From an uncultured Tropicimonas sp. (GTDB lineage: Bacteria; Pseudomonadota; Alphaproteobacteria; Rhodobacterales; Rhodobacteraceae): a DNA stretch of 64,000 nt. Position 1 is the first letter of the stretch. The number at the start of each line of letters is the position of its first letter. The DNA is taken from the NCBI GenBank assembly GCA_947497945.1, contig CANMIP010000012.1, positions 62,001 through 126,000 on the forward strand, in the 5' to 3' direction. The notes below the pieces were generated by a model. It had not been told where the DNA came from. It made no database searches and saw only the letters and a program-made list of their open reading frames with translations. This document shows, piece by piece, positions 33,994 to 43,110 of the stretch. The translations under genes were made by a program, and so were the position numbers.

Positions 33994-35325
33994 ATGAAAG
34001 TAACGAAAATCGCCAGGTCACTCGGGGTAACGGCTGCCTTTGCCCTGTCTGCCACTACGGCGCTCGCCGGCCCCTATGACGATTATGCCGGCACCACACT
34101 GATCGTCAATTTCCCGGCCCATCCGCATTACGACGCGGTGATGAAGATCCTGCCGGAATTCACCAAGGAGACAGGGATCGAGGTCGAGGTTGACCAGCTG
34201 CCCTATCTGAAGATGCGCGAGCGCCAGACGCTGGAGCTGTCGCAGGACGAGGGCGAATATGACCTGATCGCCTATGTCGTCTTCTCCAAGGCCGACTATG
34301 TCTATGCCGACCAGCTGGAGAATCTCGCCAAGTATTTCATGAACCCCAAGCTGGCCGACCCGGCCTATGATGCCGACGACCTGATCGACGGCTATGTCTA
34401 CAACATCGGCTTTGCTGGCGGCAACAAGGGCTATCTCGAAGGCAAGACCGGTTCGCTCTTCGGCATTCCCTACGGCTCCGAAACCTCGATTCTCGGCTAT
34501 CGCAAGGACATCTTCGAAAAGCACGGGCTTGAAGTGCCCAAGACCTATGACGAGCTGCTCGAGCTTGCCTGCAAGATCCCCGAGCTTGAGCCCGGCATGG
34601 GCGGTGTTGCCTCTCGCGCAGCCTCCGGCCACCACGCCTCCCACGCCTTCCTGCTGCACCTCGCCCCGCTCGGCGGCCGCGTCTTCGACGATGCCTGGAA
34701 CCCGATCGTGAACAACGAGGCCGGCGTGCAGGCCGCCAATGCGCTCAAGACGCTGGTGGATTGCGGTCCCGAGGGGGCAGCGTCCTTCGGCTTCGGCGAG
34801 GCGCTCGGCTCCTTCCTGAACGGTGACACGGCGATGTTCCTCGACACGACCGTGGTCGCGGGCCAGATCGACGATCCCAAGAAGAGCCAGGTTGTCGGCA
34901 AGGTCGGCTGGGCGATGCATCCCGAGGGTGTGCGCCGCGGCTCGCAGACCGGTGGCTTCGGCATCGGCATCCCGGCCAATGCGCTCAACAAGGAAGCGGC
35001 CTTCCTGCTGATGCAATGGCTGACCTCCAGGGAAGGCGACAAGCTCGTGGCGCTCGCCGGTGGCAACCCGTCCCGCTTCTCGACCCATGATGATGCCGAC
35101 GTGAACGCCAAGTTCCCGCATATGGCGACCTTCGGCGAGGCGTTGAAATATGCCGATCCCGACTGGCGCCCGATCATCCCCGTCTGGGGCAAGATCAATG
35201 CCGATCTCGGCACCACGCTGTCAAAGGTGCTGACCGAGGACCTGGACATCCAGGAAGCGCTGGACGGCGTCGCCGAGCGCACCCGCGCGGTGATGGAAGA
35301 AGCCGGCTACTACACCTGGCAGTAA
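33994..35325 (+). CDS. ABC sugar transporter substrate-binding protein (family 1, MalE-like)
   Basis: This is a 443-aa periplasmic receptor. The signal peptide MKVTKIARSLGVTAAFALS is cleaved near ALAG. The mature part has the cluster B fold (KILPEFTKETGIEVEVDQLPYLKMRERQ, SLFGIPYGSETSILGYRKDIF). The ATG follows GGAGGAGAAGAG. It resembles receptors for polyols, disaccharides or glucosides more than monosaccharide RbsB-type proteins. A hairpin separates it from the permease genes. Confidence 0.9.
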   Translation: MKVTKIARSLGVTAAFALSATTALAGPYDDYAGTTLIVNFPAHPHYDAVMKILPEFTKETGIEVEVDQLPYLKMRERQTLELSQDEGEYDLIAYVVFSKADYVYADQLENLAKYFMNPKLADPAYDADDLIDGYVYNIGFAGGNKGYLEGKTGSLFGIPYGSETSILGYRKDIFEKHGLEVPKTYDELLELACKIPELEPGMGGVASRAASGHHASHAFLLHLAPLGGRVFDDAWNPIVNNEAGVQAANALKTLVDCGPEGAASFGFGEALGSFLNGDTAMFLDTTVVAGQIDDPKKSQVVGKVGWAMHPEGVRRGSQTGGFGIGIPANALNKEAAFLLMQWLTSREGDKLVALAGGNPSRFSTHDDADVNAKFPHMATFGEALKYADPDWRPIIPVWGKINADLGTTLSKVLTEDLDIQEALDGVAERTRAVMEEAGYYTWQ

Positions 35326-35343
35326 GCCCGCGCGCGACGACTT

Positions 35344-35368
35344 GGGTGGCCCTTCCCCCGGGCCACCC
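35344..35368 (+). other. Intercistronic GC hairpin after the binding-protein gene
   Basis: A 9-bp perfect stem (GGGTGGCCC / GGGCCACCC) with a 7-base pyrimidine loop begins 18 bases after the receptor gene stop and ends 21 bases before the permease start. It probably stabilises the receptor message and reduces read-through into the permeases. Confidence 0.6.
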
Positions 35369-35389
35369 GATCCAGTCCCGGAGGAATCC

Positions 35390-36307
35390 ATGACACGAGA
35401 ACGTCTGAATCGGATGACGCCCTACATGTTCTTTGGGCCGGCTGCTGTCATCATGGTGATCGCATTGCTCTATCCGCTCGGATACATGGTCTATGGCTCC
35501 TTCCGGGACTGGGATCCCAGCCAGAATATCTCCGAGACCGAATTTGTTGGCCTCAAGAACTACATCACGCTCTTCTTCGACCCCGCCTTCCGCGAGAGCC
35601 TCTCGGTCACGCTGATCTTTGCCGGCTCCGTCGTGGTGGTGGAGATGGTGGTTGGCGTCGGGCTGGCGCTGCTGCTCGACCGCGACATCAAGGGCATGTC
35701 GGTCCTGCGCACGCTTTTCATCCTGCCGATGATGATCGCACCGGTGGTTGTCGGCCTGATGTGGCGTTTCATGTATCACCCGACCGTCGGCACCTTCAAT
35801 CGCACGCTGGACTGGCTCGGGCTGGAGAAAGTGGACTGGCTCGGCCAGCACGCGCTCCTGTCGGTCATCATCGCCGATGTCTGGCAATGGACCCCCTTCA
35901 TCTTCATTCTCGCGCTGGCGGCATTGCAATCGCTGCCGCGCTCGGCGCTGGAAGCCGCCCGGATCGACGGCGCGACCGCCTGGCAACAGATCGTCCATAT
36001 CAAGCTGCCGCTGATGATGCCGGTGCTGATCGTGACCGCGCTGCTGCGCCTGATCGACGCCTTCAAGGTGCTGGAAGTGATCCTCGTCATGACCGAGGGC
36101 GGGCCGGGCCTGTCGACCGAGATCGTCGCGCTGCGGATCTCCCGCACGGCCACCGAGTTCCGCGAACTGGGCGTTGCCGCCGCCATGTCGAACTACCTGC
36201 TGATCCTGCTCCTGTTCCTGACGCTTGGCATGTTCGCCTTCACCCGCTGGCAGGAAGCCCGCGCCGACCGAATTGCGGCAGCCGCCGCAAAGGCCCCGGA
36301 GGTCTGA
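35390..36307 (+). CDS. ABC sugar transporter permease, MalF/UgpA type
   Basis: This is a 305-aa inner-membrane protein with six hydrophobic segments. The EAA loop is visible as EAARIDGATAWQQIVHIKLPLM at about residues 185-206. The ATG at 35390 follows GGAGGAATCC; an earlier in-frame codon at 35342 lies inside the hairpin. It is the first membrane subunit of the importer, with the second following after 4 bases. Confidence 0.9.
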   Translation: MTRERLNRMTPYMFFGPAAVIMVIALLYPLGYMVYGSFRDWDPSQNISETEFVGLKNYITLFFDPAFRESLSVTLIFAGSVVVVEMVVGVGLALLLDRDIKGMSVLRTLFILPMMIAPVVVGLMWRFMYHPTVGTFNRTLDWLGLEKVDWLGQHALLSVIIADVWQWTPFIFILALAALQSLPRSALEAARIDGATAWQQIVHIKLPLMMPVLIVTALLRLIDAFKVLEVILVMTEGGPGLSTEIVALRISRTATEFRELGVAAAMSNYLLILLLFLTLGMFAFTRWQEARADRIAAAAAKAPEV

Positions 36308-36311
36308 GACC

Positions 36312-37238
36312 ATGCATGACAAGCCGAGCCCTGCCTTCTACGCCCTGCTCTTCACGCTCATCTTCATGGCGGTGGGCCCCATCGCGCTGATGTTCATCAA
36401 TTCCTTCAAGCTGGACGTGGATATTGTCTCCGGCACTGGCGGGCTGCTCTTCCTGCCAACGATCCAGAATTACGAGACAGCCCTCTGCGACGTGCTCTGG
36501 TACGAGCCGGACCATATCGACTTCTGCTCGTTGAAATTCGGCGGCGCTTTCGTCAACTCGATCATCATCGCGCTGGTCTCGACCATGCTCACGCTGATCA
36601 TCGGCTGCATGGCCGCCTATGCGCTGGTCCGCTTCCGCTTCATGGGCCGCGACGTGGCCTCGCTCACCACGTTGATGGTCCGCATGGTGCCGCCCGCCGT
36701 GCTGCTGGTGCCGGTCTTCGGGCTGTGGAACAACGAGTTCTGCCTCGACAAGGACGGGCTGATCGGCGGTCTCATCCGTGATGCGTTTGGCGGGCGCGGC
36801 GATGTCTGCCTCGCGGGCACCCATGCCGGCATCATCCTCGTCTATATCGCGATGAACCTGCCCTTCGTGATCTGGATCCTGCAAAGCTTCATCGTCCAGG
36901 TGCCGCGCTCGCTGGAGGAAGCCGCCCGCGTCGATGGCGCCGGCCCGTTTCAGGTCTTCTTCCTGGTCGTCCTCCCGCTCATCAAGCCCGGCCTCGCCGC
37001 CGCCGCCATCTTTACCTTCCGCATCGCCTGGAACGAATACCTGCTGGCCTCGGCGCTGTCGGACCGCAACACCAAGACCGTGCCGATCCTGATCGTCAAC
37101 AATATGAGCGAATTCAACGTCGAATGGGGGGTCATCATGGCCACCGGCATGTTGCTGGCCATCCCGCCGATCATCTTCACGCTGTTTGCCTCGCGCCAGA
37201 TCATCACCGGCATGACGGCGGGCGCGGTCAAGGGCTGA
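36312..37238 (+). CDS. ABC sugar transporter permease, MalG/UgpE type
   Basis: This is a 308-aa inner-membrane protein. The EAA loop EEAARVDGAGPFQVFFLVVLP lies near residue 200. A cysteine-containing periplasmic loop (CDVLWYEPDHIDFC and NEFCLDKDGLIGG) is larger than usual for MalG proteins and could be disulfide-linked. The ATG at 36312 is chosen from spacing to the upstream stop (4 bases). It ends 9 bases before the Tm-1-like gene, so they are one operon. Confidence 0.9.
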   Translation: MHDKPSPAFYALLFTLIFMAVGPIALMFINSFKLDVDIVSGTGGLLFLPTIQNYETALCDVLWYEPDHIDFCSLKFGGAFVNSIIIALVSTMLTLIIGCMAAYALVRFRFMGRDVASLTTLMVRMVPPAVLLVPVFGLWNNEFCLDKDGLIGGLIRDAFGGRGDVCLAGTHAGIILVYIAMNLPFVIWILQSFIVQVPRSLEEAARVDGAGPFQVFFLVVLPLIKPGLAAAAIFTFRIAWNEYLLASALSDRNTKTVPILIVNNMSEFNVEWGVIMATGMLLAIPPIIFTLFASRQIITGMTAGAVKG

Positions 37239-37247
37239 GGAGAACCG

Positions 37248-38369
37248 ATGGCACGTCACGTCCTCCTGCTCGCGACGCTCGACACCAAGGCCGCCGAGGC
37301 CGGCTTCCTGTCGGACCGCCTCGCGGATCTCGGGGTCCCGGTCCAGGCCGTGGATCTGTCGCTGGACCAGACGGGGCAGGCCCCGACCGGCAAGCTCGCC
37401 CTGATGGAGGCGGCGGCCGCCAGGGCCCGCGCGCAACTGGCAGCAACCTGCGATCCCGAGACCGCCGTTGTCGTCGGGCTTGGCGGCGGCACCGGCAGCC
37501 AGGTGATCCTGAAGGCGATGCGCGACTTGCCGGTCACCCTGCCCAAGGTCCTGATCACCACCCTGCCCTTCGACCCGCGCGATGCGCTGGCAGACAGTTC
37601 GATCATCCTCGTGCCGACCCTGGCCGATATCGAGGGGCTCAACGACATCCTGCGCCAAACCTTCGATCGCGCGGCCTGCATGATCCGGGGCCTTGTCGAC
37701 GCGGTCCCGCTCGACAGCTCCGCCCGCGCGATCGGCATCACCGCGCTCGGCGTGACCCAGCCAGCCTCGGCCGCCCTGTGCCGGCGCCTGAGCGTGGCCG
37801 GGTTCGAGCCGACGGTGTTTCACGCCAATGGCTATGGCGGCGCGGCCTTCGCCCGTTTCGTCAGCGCCGGCGCTTTCGAGGGCGTGATCGACATGACCGT
37901 CCACGAGATCACCCGGCTACATCTTGCCGGGGCCCATGTGCCGATGCCGACCCGCTTCTCCTGCGCGGCCGACCTGCCGCGCGTGGTCTTGCCGGGCGGG
38001 CTCAACTTCCTCGGGCTCGGGGCGCTGGACACGGTGCCGGAGAGCCTCCGCAACCGTCCGATCTTCCGCCATTCGCAGCTCTTCACCCATGTCCAGCTCT
38101 CCGTCGAGGAGATGGCGCGGGCCGCGCTCCTGCTGGCCGGGGAGCTGAACGCCGCCCACGCGCCGGTGGACGTGATCCTGCCGATGGGTGGCTTTTCCAG
38201 CGAGGACCGCCCCGGCGGGGCGCTCGCCTCCCCGGAGCTGCGGGAAGTTGCCGCCACGACGCTCGAACGCGCCGCGCGCCACTATCGCACCCGCCGGCTC
38301 GACAGCCATATCAACGATCCCGAAACGGCCGAGGTCGCGGTGGCGGCCCTGCTGGAACATCTGCCCTGA
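37248..38369 (+). CDS. Tm-1-like ATP-binding domain protein (UPF0261 family)
   Basis: This 373-aa protein has the UPF0261 pattern: HVLLLATLDTKAAEAGFL at the start, GLGGGTGSQVILKAM near residue 80, and late FSSEDRPGGALASPE. The plant homologue Tm-1 binds ATP and blocks tobamovirus replication; bacterial members are uncharacterised but sit in sugar and sugar-acid operons. Members are often paired with a TIM-barrel (PEP-hydrolase-like) partner, which is absent here. The gene is followed 14 bases later by a class II aldolase, suggesting an enzymatic step upstream of that aldolase. Confidence 0.72.
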   Translation: MARHVLLLATLDTKAAEAGFLSDRLADLGVPVQAVDLSLDQTGQAPTGKLALMEAAAARARAQLAATCDPETAVVVGLGGGTGSQVILKAMRDLPVTLPKVLITTLPFDPRDALADSSIILVPTLADIEGLNDILRQTFDRAACMIRGLVDAVPLDSSARAIGITALGVTQPASAALCRRLSVAGFEPTVFHANGYGGAAFARFVSAGAFEGVIDMTVHEITRLHLAGAHVPMPTRFSCAADLPRVVLPGGLNFLGLGALDTVPESLRNRPIFRHSQLFTHVQLSVEEMARAALLLAGELNAAHAPVDVILPMGGFSSEDRPGGALASPELREVAATTLERAARHYRTRRLDSHINDPETAEVAVAALLEHLP

Positions 38370-38383
38370 GAGGACCCGCACCC

Positions 38384-39040
38384 ATGGACAAGACCGATAT
38401 CACGGCAAAGATGGACGCCCTGATCGCCGCGGCGAAGCGCTGCTTCGAGTTGGGGCTGCAGACCAATGCCGGCGGCAATCTCTCGGTCCTGCTCAACAGC
38501 GGCGCGGCTATCGTCATCAAGCCGTCCGGGGTCGGTTTCAACGAGTGCACGCGGGAGAACCTGCAGGTCGTGCATCTCGACGGCAGGATCGAACCCTCGT
38601 CGCACAAACCGTCGAAGGATCTCGATTTCCATCTCGACCTCTACCGTATCCGCGACGACATCAAGGCCATCGTGCATTGCCACAGCCCCTGGGCAACGGG
38701 CTATGCCAGCGCCAATATCGAGATCCCCTGCCTGACGGTGCAGACCATCGAGAAGATCGGCCGCATGCCCCTCATCCCGCTTTCGCCGCAAGGCGGGCCG
38801 CAGACCGAGATCGAGATCAGCCCGGTCTTCCGCGACCCGAAGATCGTGGCGGCGGTGCTGGCCAATCACGGCACGGTCGGCGTCGGCTCGACCCTGATGA
38901 AGGCGCAATACCTAGCCGAGATCATCGAGGAAACCGCCCAGATCGCCTATGTCCGCGACACGCTCCTGGCCGCGCATGGCAAGACCGCCGCCGACCTGCC
39001 GCGCTATGGCACGGCCGCCGACGCGCGCGCCGCGGGGTGA
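38384..39040 (+). CDS. Class II aldolase/adducin family protein (short form)
   Basis: This is a 218-aa zinc-dependent aldolase or epimerase of the fuculose/ribulose-phosphate family. Visible residues are GGNLS (30-34), the phosphate-binding IKPSGV (45-50), metal histidines in VHCHSPWA (98-105) and NHGTVG. The usual catalytic Glu before FH is Asp here (SKDLDFH), a conservative change. The ATG at 38384 is preceded by GAGAGGACCCGCACCC. It closes the ABC-importer operon. With the long-form aldolase at 29217 there are two aldolases under the same putative regulator. Confidence 0.82.
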   Translation: MDKTDITAKMDALIAAAKRCFELGLQTNAGGNLSVLLNSGAAIVIKPSGVGFNECTRENLQVVHLDGRIEPSSHKPSKDLDFHLDLYRIRDDIKAIVHCHSPWATGYASANIEIPCLTVQTIEKIGRMPLIPLSPQGGPQTEIEISPVFRDPKIVAAVLANHGTVGVGSTLMKAQYLAEIIEETAQIAYVRDTLLAAHGKTAADLPRYGTAADARAAG

Positions 39041-39089
39041 GCCTCCCGCGGCTGATTCTTTTCAGGATCGCCGTTGCTGTGACCGGCGA

Positions 39090-40835
39090 TCAGTGACGAT
39101 TTGAAATCCACCGGCACTGATAGGGCGCGAAGACGATCTCTCCGCTGGCCGTGTCGATGACCTCGTCATTCAGCAGGTCGGTCCATTCCTCGCCGCCGAT
39201 CAGGTTGATCGACAGGACCGGCATACGGATCTCCCGGTCGGTCACATTGTGGATCGCGAAGACCGACTGCGCCCGGTCAAGGCTCTGGCGCCAGAACCCG
39301 AAAAGCTCCTCGCCCAGATGCAGGGTGAATTGCGTCGCATTCGGGTGGAACGCCTTCTGCTTCACCCGGACGCCGATCCGCGCCTTCATCGCCGCCATCA
39401 CGCGCGCCTGGTTGCTGTCCGGGTCGCCCAGCTTCTCCAGCAACTCGTCATAGTCCCAGCGGTGCCGGTTGATGGCCCGGTTGATCCCGGTCTTCGCCAC
39501 CCCGTCCTGGTCGTTCGGTGTGCCCAGCAGTGCGTGGATGTAGAAAGCCGGCAGGCCCTCCAACGCCATGACGATTGTCTGCGAGCAGAGGAAACGCTCG
39601 AACTGCCAGGAATCCGCCCCCTCGACCGTGCCCGCCATCGCATCGAACCAGGTGATGTTCAGCTCATAGGGCGTCTCGCCGCCGTCGGGCAGCGAGCGCA
39701 TCGAGACCTTGCCACCGAAGCTGCGCACGGTATCGACAATCGCGTCCGTCTCCTCCTGGCTCAGCAGCCCCTCGACGGGACGCATGCCGATGCCGTCATG
39801 GCTGGCGGTGAAGTTGAGATAGGCACAGCCGAGCTGCGCCGGCGGCATCGCCATCTGCCAGCGGTTGAGCTCCCGCGCGGTGCCGTTGAGCAGCGCATGC
39901 AGGATCAGCGGCGGCAGGGAGAAATTGTAGATCGAATGCGCCTCGTTCATGTTGCCGAAATAGGAGAGGTTCTCCGTATTGGGCACATTGGTCTCGGTCA
40001 GCAGCACCACCCGCTCGTCCGCATAGTCGAACAGCAGCCGCATCAGGCGCACGATGGCATGGGTCTGTGGCAGGTGGATGCAGGTGGTGCCGATCTCCTT
40101 CCACAGGAACGCCACCGCATCGAGACGGATGATCCGGACGCCATTGTCGATATGCAGCCGCATGACGCGCAGGAATTCGAGCAGCACTTCCGGGTTGGAG
40201 AAGTCGAGATCCACCTGGTCATGGCTGAAGGTGCACCAGACATGGCGTTCGCCCATCGCCGTATCGACCTTGCGCAGGAGCGGCGTGGTGCGCGGGCGGG
40301 TGACGCTTGAAAGGTCGTCCTCGGGATCTGCCTCGAAGAAAAAGCGGTCATAGGGCGGCTTGCCCTGGCGGTAGTCCTGGAACCAGTTGGAGAAGCTGGA
40401 GACATGGTTCAGCACCAGGTCCGACATCAGCTTGAACTCTTCGGCGATGCGATTGATGTCCGACCAGCCGCCAAGCGCGGAATTGACCGACCGGTAATCC
40501 GTGACCGCGAAGCCGTCATCCGACGTGAAGGGGAAGAAGGGCAGGATATGTACGCCGCTGATGACGCCGGCGAGGTTCTCCTCCAGGAAATGGCGCAGCA
40601 GGTCGAGCGGCTTGTGGACCCCGTCGACGATGGAATTGCCATAGGTGATGACCAGTGTGTCCGTCTCGTCCCAGAGGTTGTTGCCGGGGGGGCGGGCCCG
40701 CGTGCGGTACCGCGTCCCTTCCGGCCAGAAGGCGTCAAGGATCTCTGCGCGCAGGGCCGGAATATCGGCCTGCGGGTAGACCTGCTCCAGCAGGCTGTCG
40801 AGCTTGGCGGCGAATTTCGTTGCGGCTTTGGACAT
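39090..40835 (-). CDS. GH13 subfamily 18 glycoside phosphorylase (sucrose phosphorylase-like)
   Basis: This is a 581-aa alpha-amylase-fold enzyme. The catalytic set is visible: nucleophile D239 in IIRLDAVAF, acid/base E281 in LLTETNVPN, and the transition-state stabiliser D347 in TASHDGIG. The pattern GVHILPFFPFTSDDGF and the opening LVITYGNSI match the sucrose phosphorylase subfamily, which includes glucosylglycerate and glucosylglycerol phosphorylases. It splits an alpha-glucoside with phosphate to alpha-glucose-1-P. The aglycone cannot be read directly. The gene is divergent from a TetR regulator and its 3' end faces that of the ABC-importer operon. Confidence 0.85.
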   Translation of the reverse strand: MSKAATKFAAKLDSLLEQVYPQADIPALRAEILDAFWPEGTRYRTRARPPGNNLWDETDTLVITYGNSIVDGVHKPLDLLRHFLEENLAGVISGVHILPFFPFTSDDGFAVTDYRSVNSALGGWSDINRIAEEFKLMSDLVLNHVSSFSNWFQDYRQGKPPYDRFFFEADPEDDLSSVTRPRTTPLLRKVDTAMGERHVWCTFSHDQVDLDFSNPEVLLEFLRVMRLHIDNGVRIIRLDAVAFLWKEIGTTCIHLPQTHAIVRLMRLLFDYADERVVLLTETNVPNTENLSYFGNMNEAHSIYNFSLPPLILHALLNGTARELNRWQMAMPPAQLGCAYLNFTASHDGIGMRPVEGLLSQEETDAIVDTVRSFGGKVSMRSLPDGGETPYELNITWFDAMAGTVEGADSWQFERFLCSQTIVMALEGLPAFYIHALLGTPNDQDGVAKTGINRAINRHRWDYDELLEKLGDPDSNQARVMAAMKARIGVRVKQKAFHPNATQFTLHLGEELFGFWRQSLDRAQSVFAIHNVTDREIRMPVLSINLIGGEEWTDLLNDEVIDTASGEIVFAPYQCRWISNRH

Positions 40836-40997
40836 GAGGCGGATCTCCGGGGTCGTTCCGACAGAGTTGCCGCGAAAACGAAACCGGTTTCAAGCGTCAA
40901 CGGCATGCATTTTCGGACAGGCTGCCCAGACCAGCGGCAATGCCTCGGAAATAGGCGCCTGCTGGCCGGGCAGACGGCTCCACCGGCCCGCCCCGAC

Positions 40998-41024
40998 ATT
41001 GACAACCCGTATCCGACTGTCAAA
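40998..41024. promoter_or_regulatory. Inverted repeat in the GH13/tetR divergent region
   Basis: TTGACA (40999-41004) and TGTCAA (41018-41023) form a 6-bp inverted repeat with a 13-base spacer just upstream of the tetR start. TetR proteins often bind such dyads between their own gene and the gene they control. TTGACA could also be part of a promoter. Confidence 0.4.
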
Positions 41025-41033
41025 TATCGCCCC

Positions 41034-41594
41034 ATGAAGGACAGAGATGCAACGATCCTGGACGCCGCCGCGCGACTGTTCCTGCGCTACGGCGTCAAGC
41101 GCACGAGCATGCATGACATCGCACAGGAAGCGGGGATCTCCCGGCAGACGCTCTACAATGCCTATAGCAACAAGGATGCCGTCCTGTGCGCCCTGATCCG
41201 CGCACATGCCGAACAGGCCCATGCCGAGATCCTGGAGGGGCTGGAGACGACGCAGGATCTTGGCGCGCAGCTGGAGCTGGTCTTCGATCGCGTGACCATA
41301 AGCGCCTATGATCTGTTGATGGAATCCCCGAACTCGGCCGATCTCGTCGATGGGTTCAACTCGATCTCGCAGGCGGAGATCGACGCGGCCTATGACCAGA
41401 TCCGCGCCCTGCTGGCCCGGCTTCTGGCGCCGTACCGGGAGGCGATCCTTGGCAACGGGCTGAGTGTCGAACAGCTCGCCGATTTCGTCCAGCGCATGAC
41501 CAAGGCCGCGAAATCGACAGCCTCGGACCGGGCGCATCTGCTCGACCTGCTCCAGACGCTGAAACTGGCGACGCTGAAACTGGCCCGCCGATAG
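41034..41594 (+). CDS. TetR/AcrR family transcriptional regulator
   Basis: This is a 186-aa repressor with an N-terminal TetR helix-turn-helix (ILDAAARLFLRYGVKRTSMHDIAQEAGISRQTLYNAYSNKD, about residues 8-48) and a helical ligand domain. ATG 41034 is chosen for the domain start; longer upstream codons are antisense to the phosphorylase gene. It is divergent from the GH13 phosphorylase gene, which it likely controls. No strong ribosome site is visible, so weak translation is possible. Confidence 0.84.
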   Translation: MKDRDATILDAAARLFLRYGVKRTSMHDIAQEAGISRQTLYNAYSNKDAVLCALIRAHAEQAHAEILEGLETTQDLGAQLELVFDRVTISAYDLLMESPNSADLVDGFNSISQAEIDAAYDQIRALLARLLAPYREAILGNGLSVEQLADFVQRMTKAAKSTASDRAHLLDLLQTLKLATLKLARR

Positions 41595-41627
41595 CGGGGC
41601 GCCCGATCGCGGTCGCGCGGCATCGCC

Positions 41628-42098
41628 TCAATCGCCGGGCTTTTCCTGTCGCCTTTCGGAAAAGAACGTCCTGAGCAGCCGCCCCGCCTCCTCCGCGCGC
41701 AACCCGTCATAGATCTCGGGAACATGATGCGCCTGGGGATGGGCATAGATCCGCGGTCCCTGTGCGATGCCGCCCGATTTCGGGTCGGCGGCGGCGTAGT
41801 AGAGCCGCGCGATCCTTGCCGCGGAAATGACCATCGCGCAAGCCGGACAGGGTTCGAGCGTCACGTAGAGGGAATGGCCCGGCAGCCGCTCGGAGCCGGC
41901 CGCCTTGCAGGCCGCCCGGATGACCAGCACCTCGGCATGGGCGGTCGGATCGCACAGCTCGCGCGTCCGGTTGCCATCGCGCGCCACGACCCGCCCGGAC
42001 GGGTCGACCAGCACCGCGCCAACCGGCACCTCGCCGCGCGCGGCGGCGGCGCGCGCTTCCTCGAGGGCAGCCTCCATATGGCTCGTGAACGGGCTCAT
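41628..42098 (-). CDS. tadA: tRNA-specific adenosine-34 deaminase
   Basis: This is a 156-aa zinc deaminase that makes inosine at the wobble position of tRNA-Arg(ACG). HAE (54-56) holds the zinc ligand and catalytic Glu, and PCPAC (83-87) gives the two Cys ligands. The size fits TadA. Divergent pairing with an RsuA/RluB-type pseudouridine synthase gene is a common alphaproteobacterial arrangement and supports TadA over other cytidine-deaminase family members. It is an essential, housekeeping gene. Confidence 0.9.
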   Translation of the reverse strand: MSPFTSHMEAALEEARAAAARGEVPVGAVLVDPSGRVVARDGNRTRELCDPTAHAEVLVIRAACKAAGSERLPGHSLYVTLEPCPACAMVISAARIARLYYAAADPKSGGIAQGPRIYAHPQAHHVPEIYDGLRAEEAGRLLRTFFSERRQEKPGD

Positions 42099-42161
42099 TC
42101 CCTTCCCCTGCCCGCTCGCGCCGGCCTTGGCAAGAGGCGCTGCGCCGCGTATCGGGGGGGA

Positions 42162-42959
42162 ATGACAGAGACATCACAGCCCCCCAAGGTCGGCGAGCGC
42201 ATCGCCAAGGTCATCGCGCGTTCTGGCCGCGCCTCCCGTCGCGAGGCCGAACGCCTGATCGAAGCCGGCCGGGTCAGCGTCAATGGCAAGACGATCCAGA
42301 GCCCGGCACTGGACGTCACGGCCACCGACAAGATCACAGTCGACGACCAGCCGCTGGCCGAGGCCGAGCCGCCGCGGCTCTGGCTCTACCACAAGCCCTC
42401 CGGGCTGGTGACAACCGCGCGGGACGAGAAAGGCCGCCAGACGGTGTTCGACACGCTGCCCGAGGAAATGCCCCGGGTGTTGTCCGTCGGCCGGCTGGAC
42501 ATCAACTCGGAAGGGCTGCTGCTGCTGACCAATGATGGCGGGATCAAGCGGCGCCTGGAGCTGCCCTCGACCGGATGGGTGCGCAAATACCGGGTGCGGG
42601 TCAACGGGCGGCCATCGGAGGAGAGCTTCGAGCCGCTCCGCAAGGGCCTGGTGATCGAGGGCGAGCGCTTCCAGCCGATGACGGTCTCGCTGGACCGCCA
42701 ACAGGGCGCCAATGCCTGGATCACGGTCGGTATCCGCGAGGGCCGCAACCGCGAGATCCGTCGGGCGATGGAGACGATCGGCCTGCCGGTCAACCGTCTC
42801 ATTCGCATCAGCTACGGCCCGTTCCGCCTTGGCACGCTCAAGGCGGGCGAAGTCGAGGAGGTCAAGGGCCGGGTCCTGCGCGACCAGCTCGGTCTGGACA
42901 AGGATTTCGAACCGGCGGCGACGCCCAAGCGGAAACCGCAGCGGCGGCGGCGCCCGTAG
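42162..42959 (+). CDS. rluB: 23S rRNA pseudouridine synthase, RluB/RsuA family
   Basis: This is a 265-aa protein with an N-terminal S4 RNA-binding domain (about residues 10-60, ASRREAERLIEAGRVSVNG) and the RsuA-type catalytic domain. The catalytic Asp113 is in VGRLDINSEGLLLLTNDG. The basic tail (KRKPQRRRRP) could help RNA binding. ATG 42162 has a G-rich but not classic ribosome site. RluB modifies U2605 of 23S rRNA in E. coli; RluE or RluF activity cannot be excluded. Confidence 0.87.
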   Translation: MTETSQPPKVGERIAKVIARSGRASRREAERLIEAGRVSVNGKTIQSPALDVTATDKITVDDQPLAEAEPPRLWLYHKPSGLVTTARDEKGRQTVFDTLPEEMPRVLSVGRLDINSEGLLLLTNDGGIKRRLELPSTGWVRKYRVRVNGRPSEESFEPLRKGLVIEGERFQPMTVSLDRQQGANAWITVGIREGRNREIRRAMETIGLPVNRLIRISYGPFRLGTLKAGEVEEVKGRVLRDQLGLDKDFEPAATPKRKPQRRRRP

Positions 42960-43110
42960 AGCGCGGAGCGGTGGCCGCCGACAGGTCGGCCGATCTGTCC
43001 CGGCGGTGCCGGGCCCGGCCCCCTGCTCGGCCCGGATGTATCGCCGGCCAGGGGCCGGGACATCATACCCACGCTTATGCCGAGATCTCGACCGGAGACC
43101 GGGCCGCCCC

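Noticed and set aside
40404-41033. Extended N terminus of the TetR protein
   Set aside because: The upstream codons are antisense to the phosphorylase gene, and the TetR domain begins naturally at 41034.
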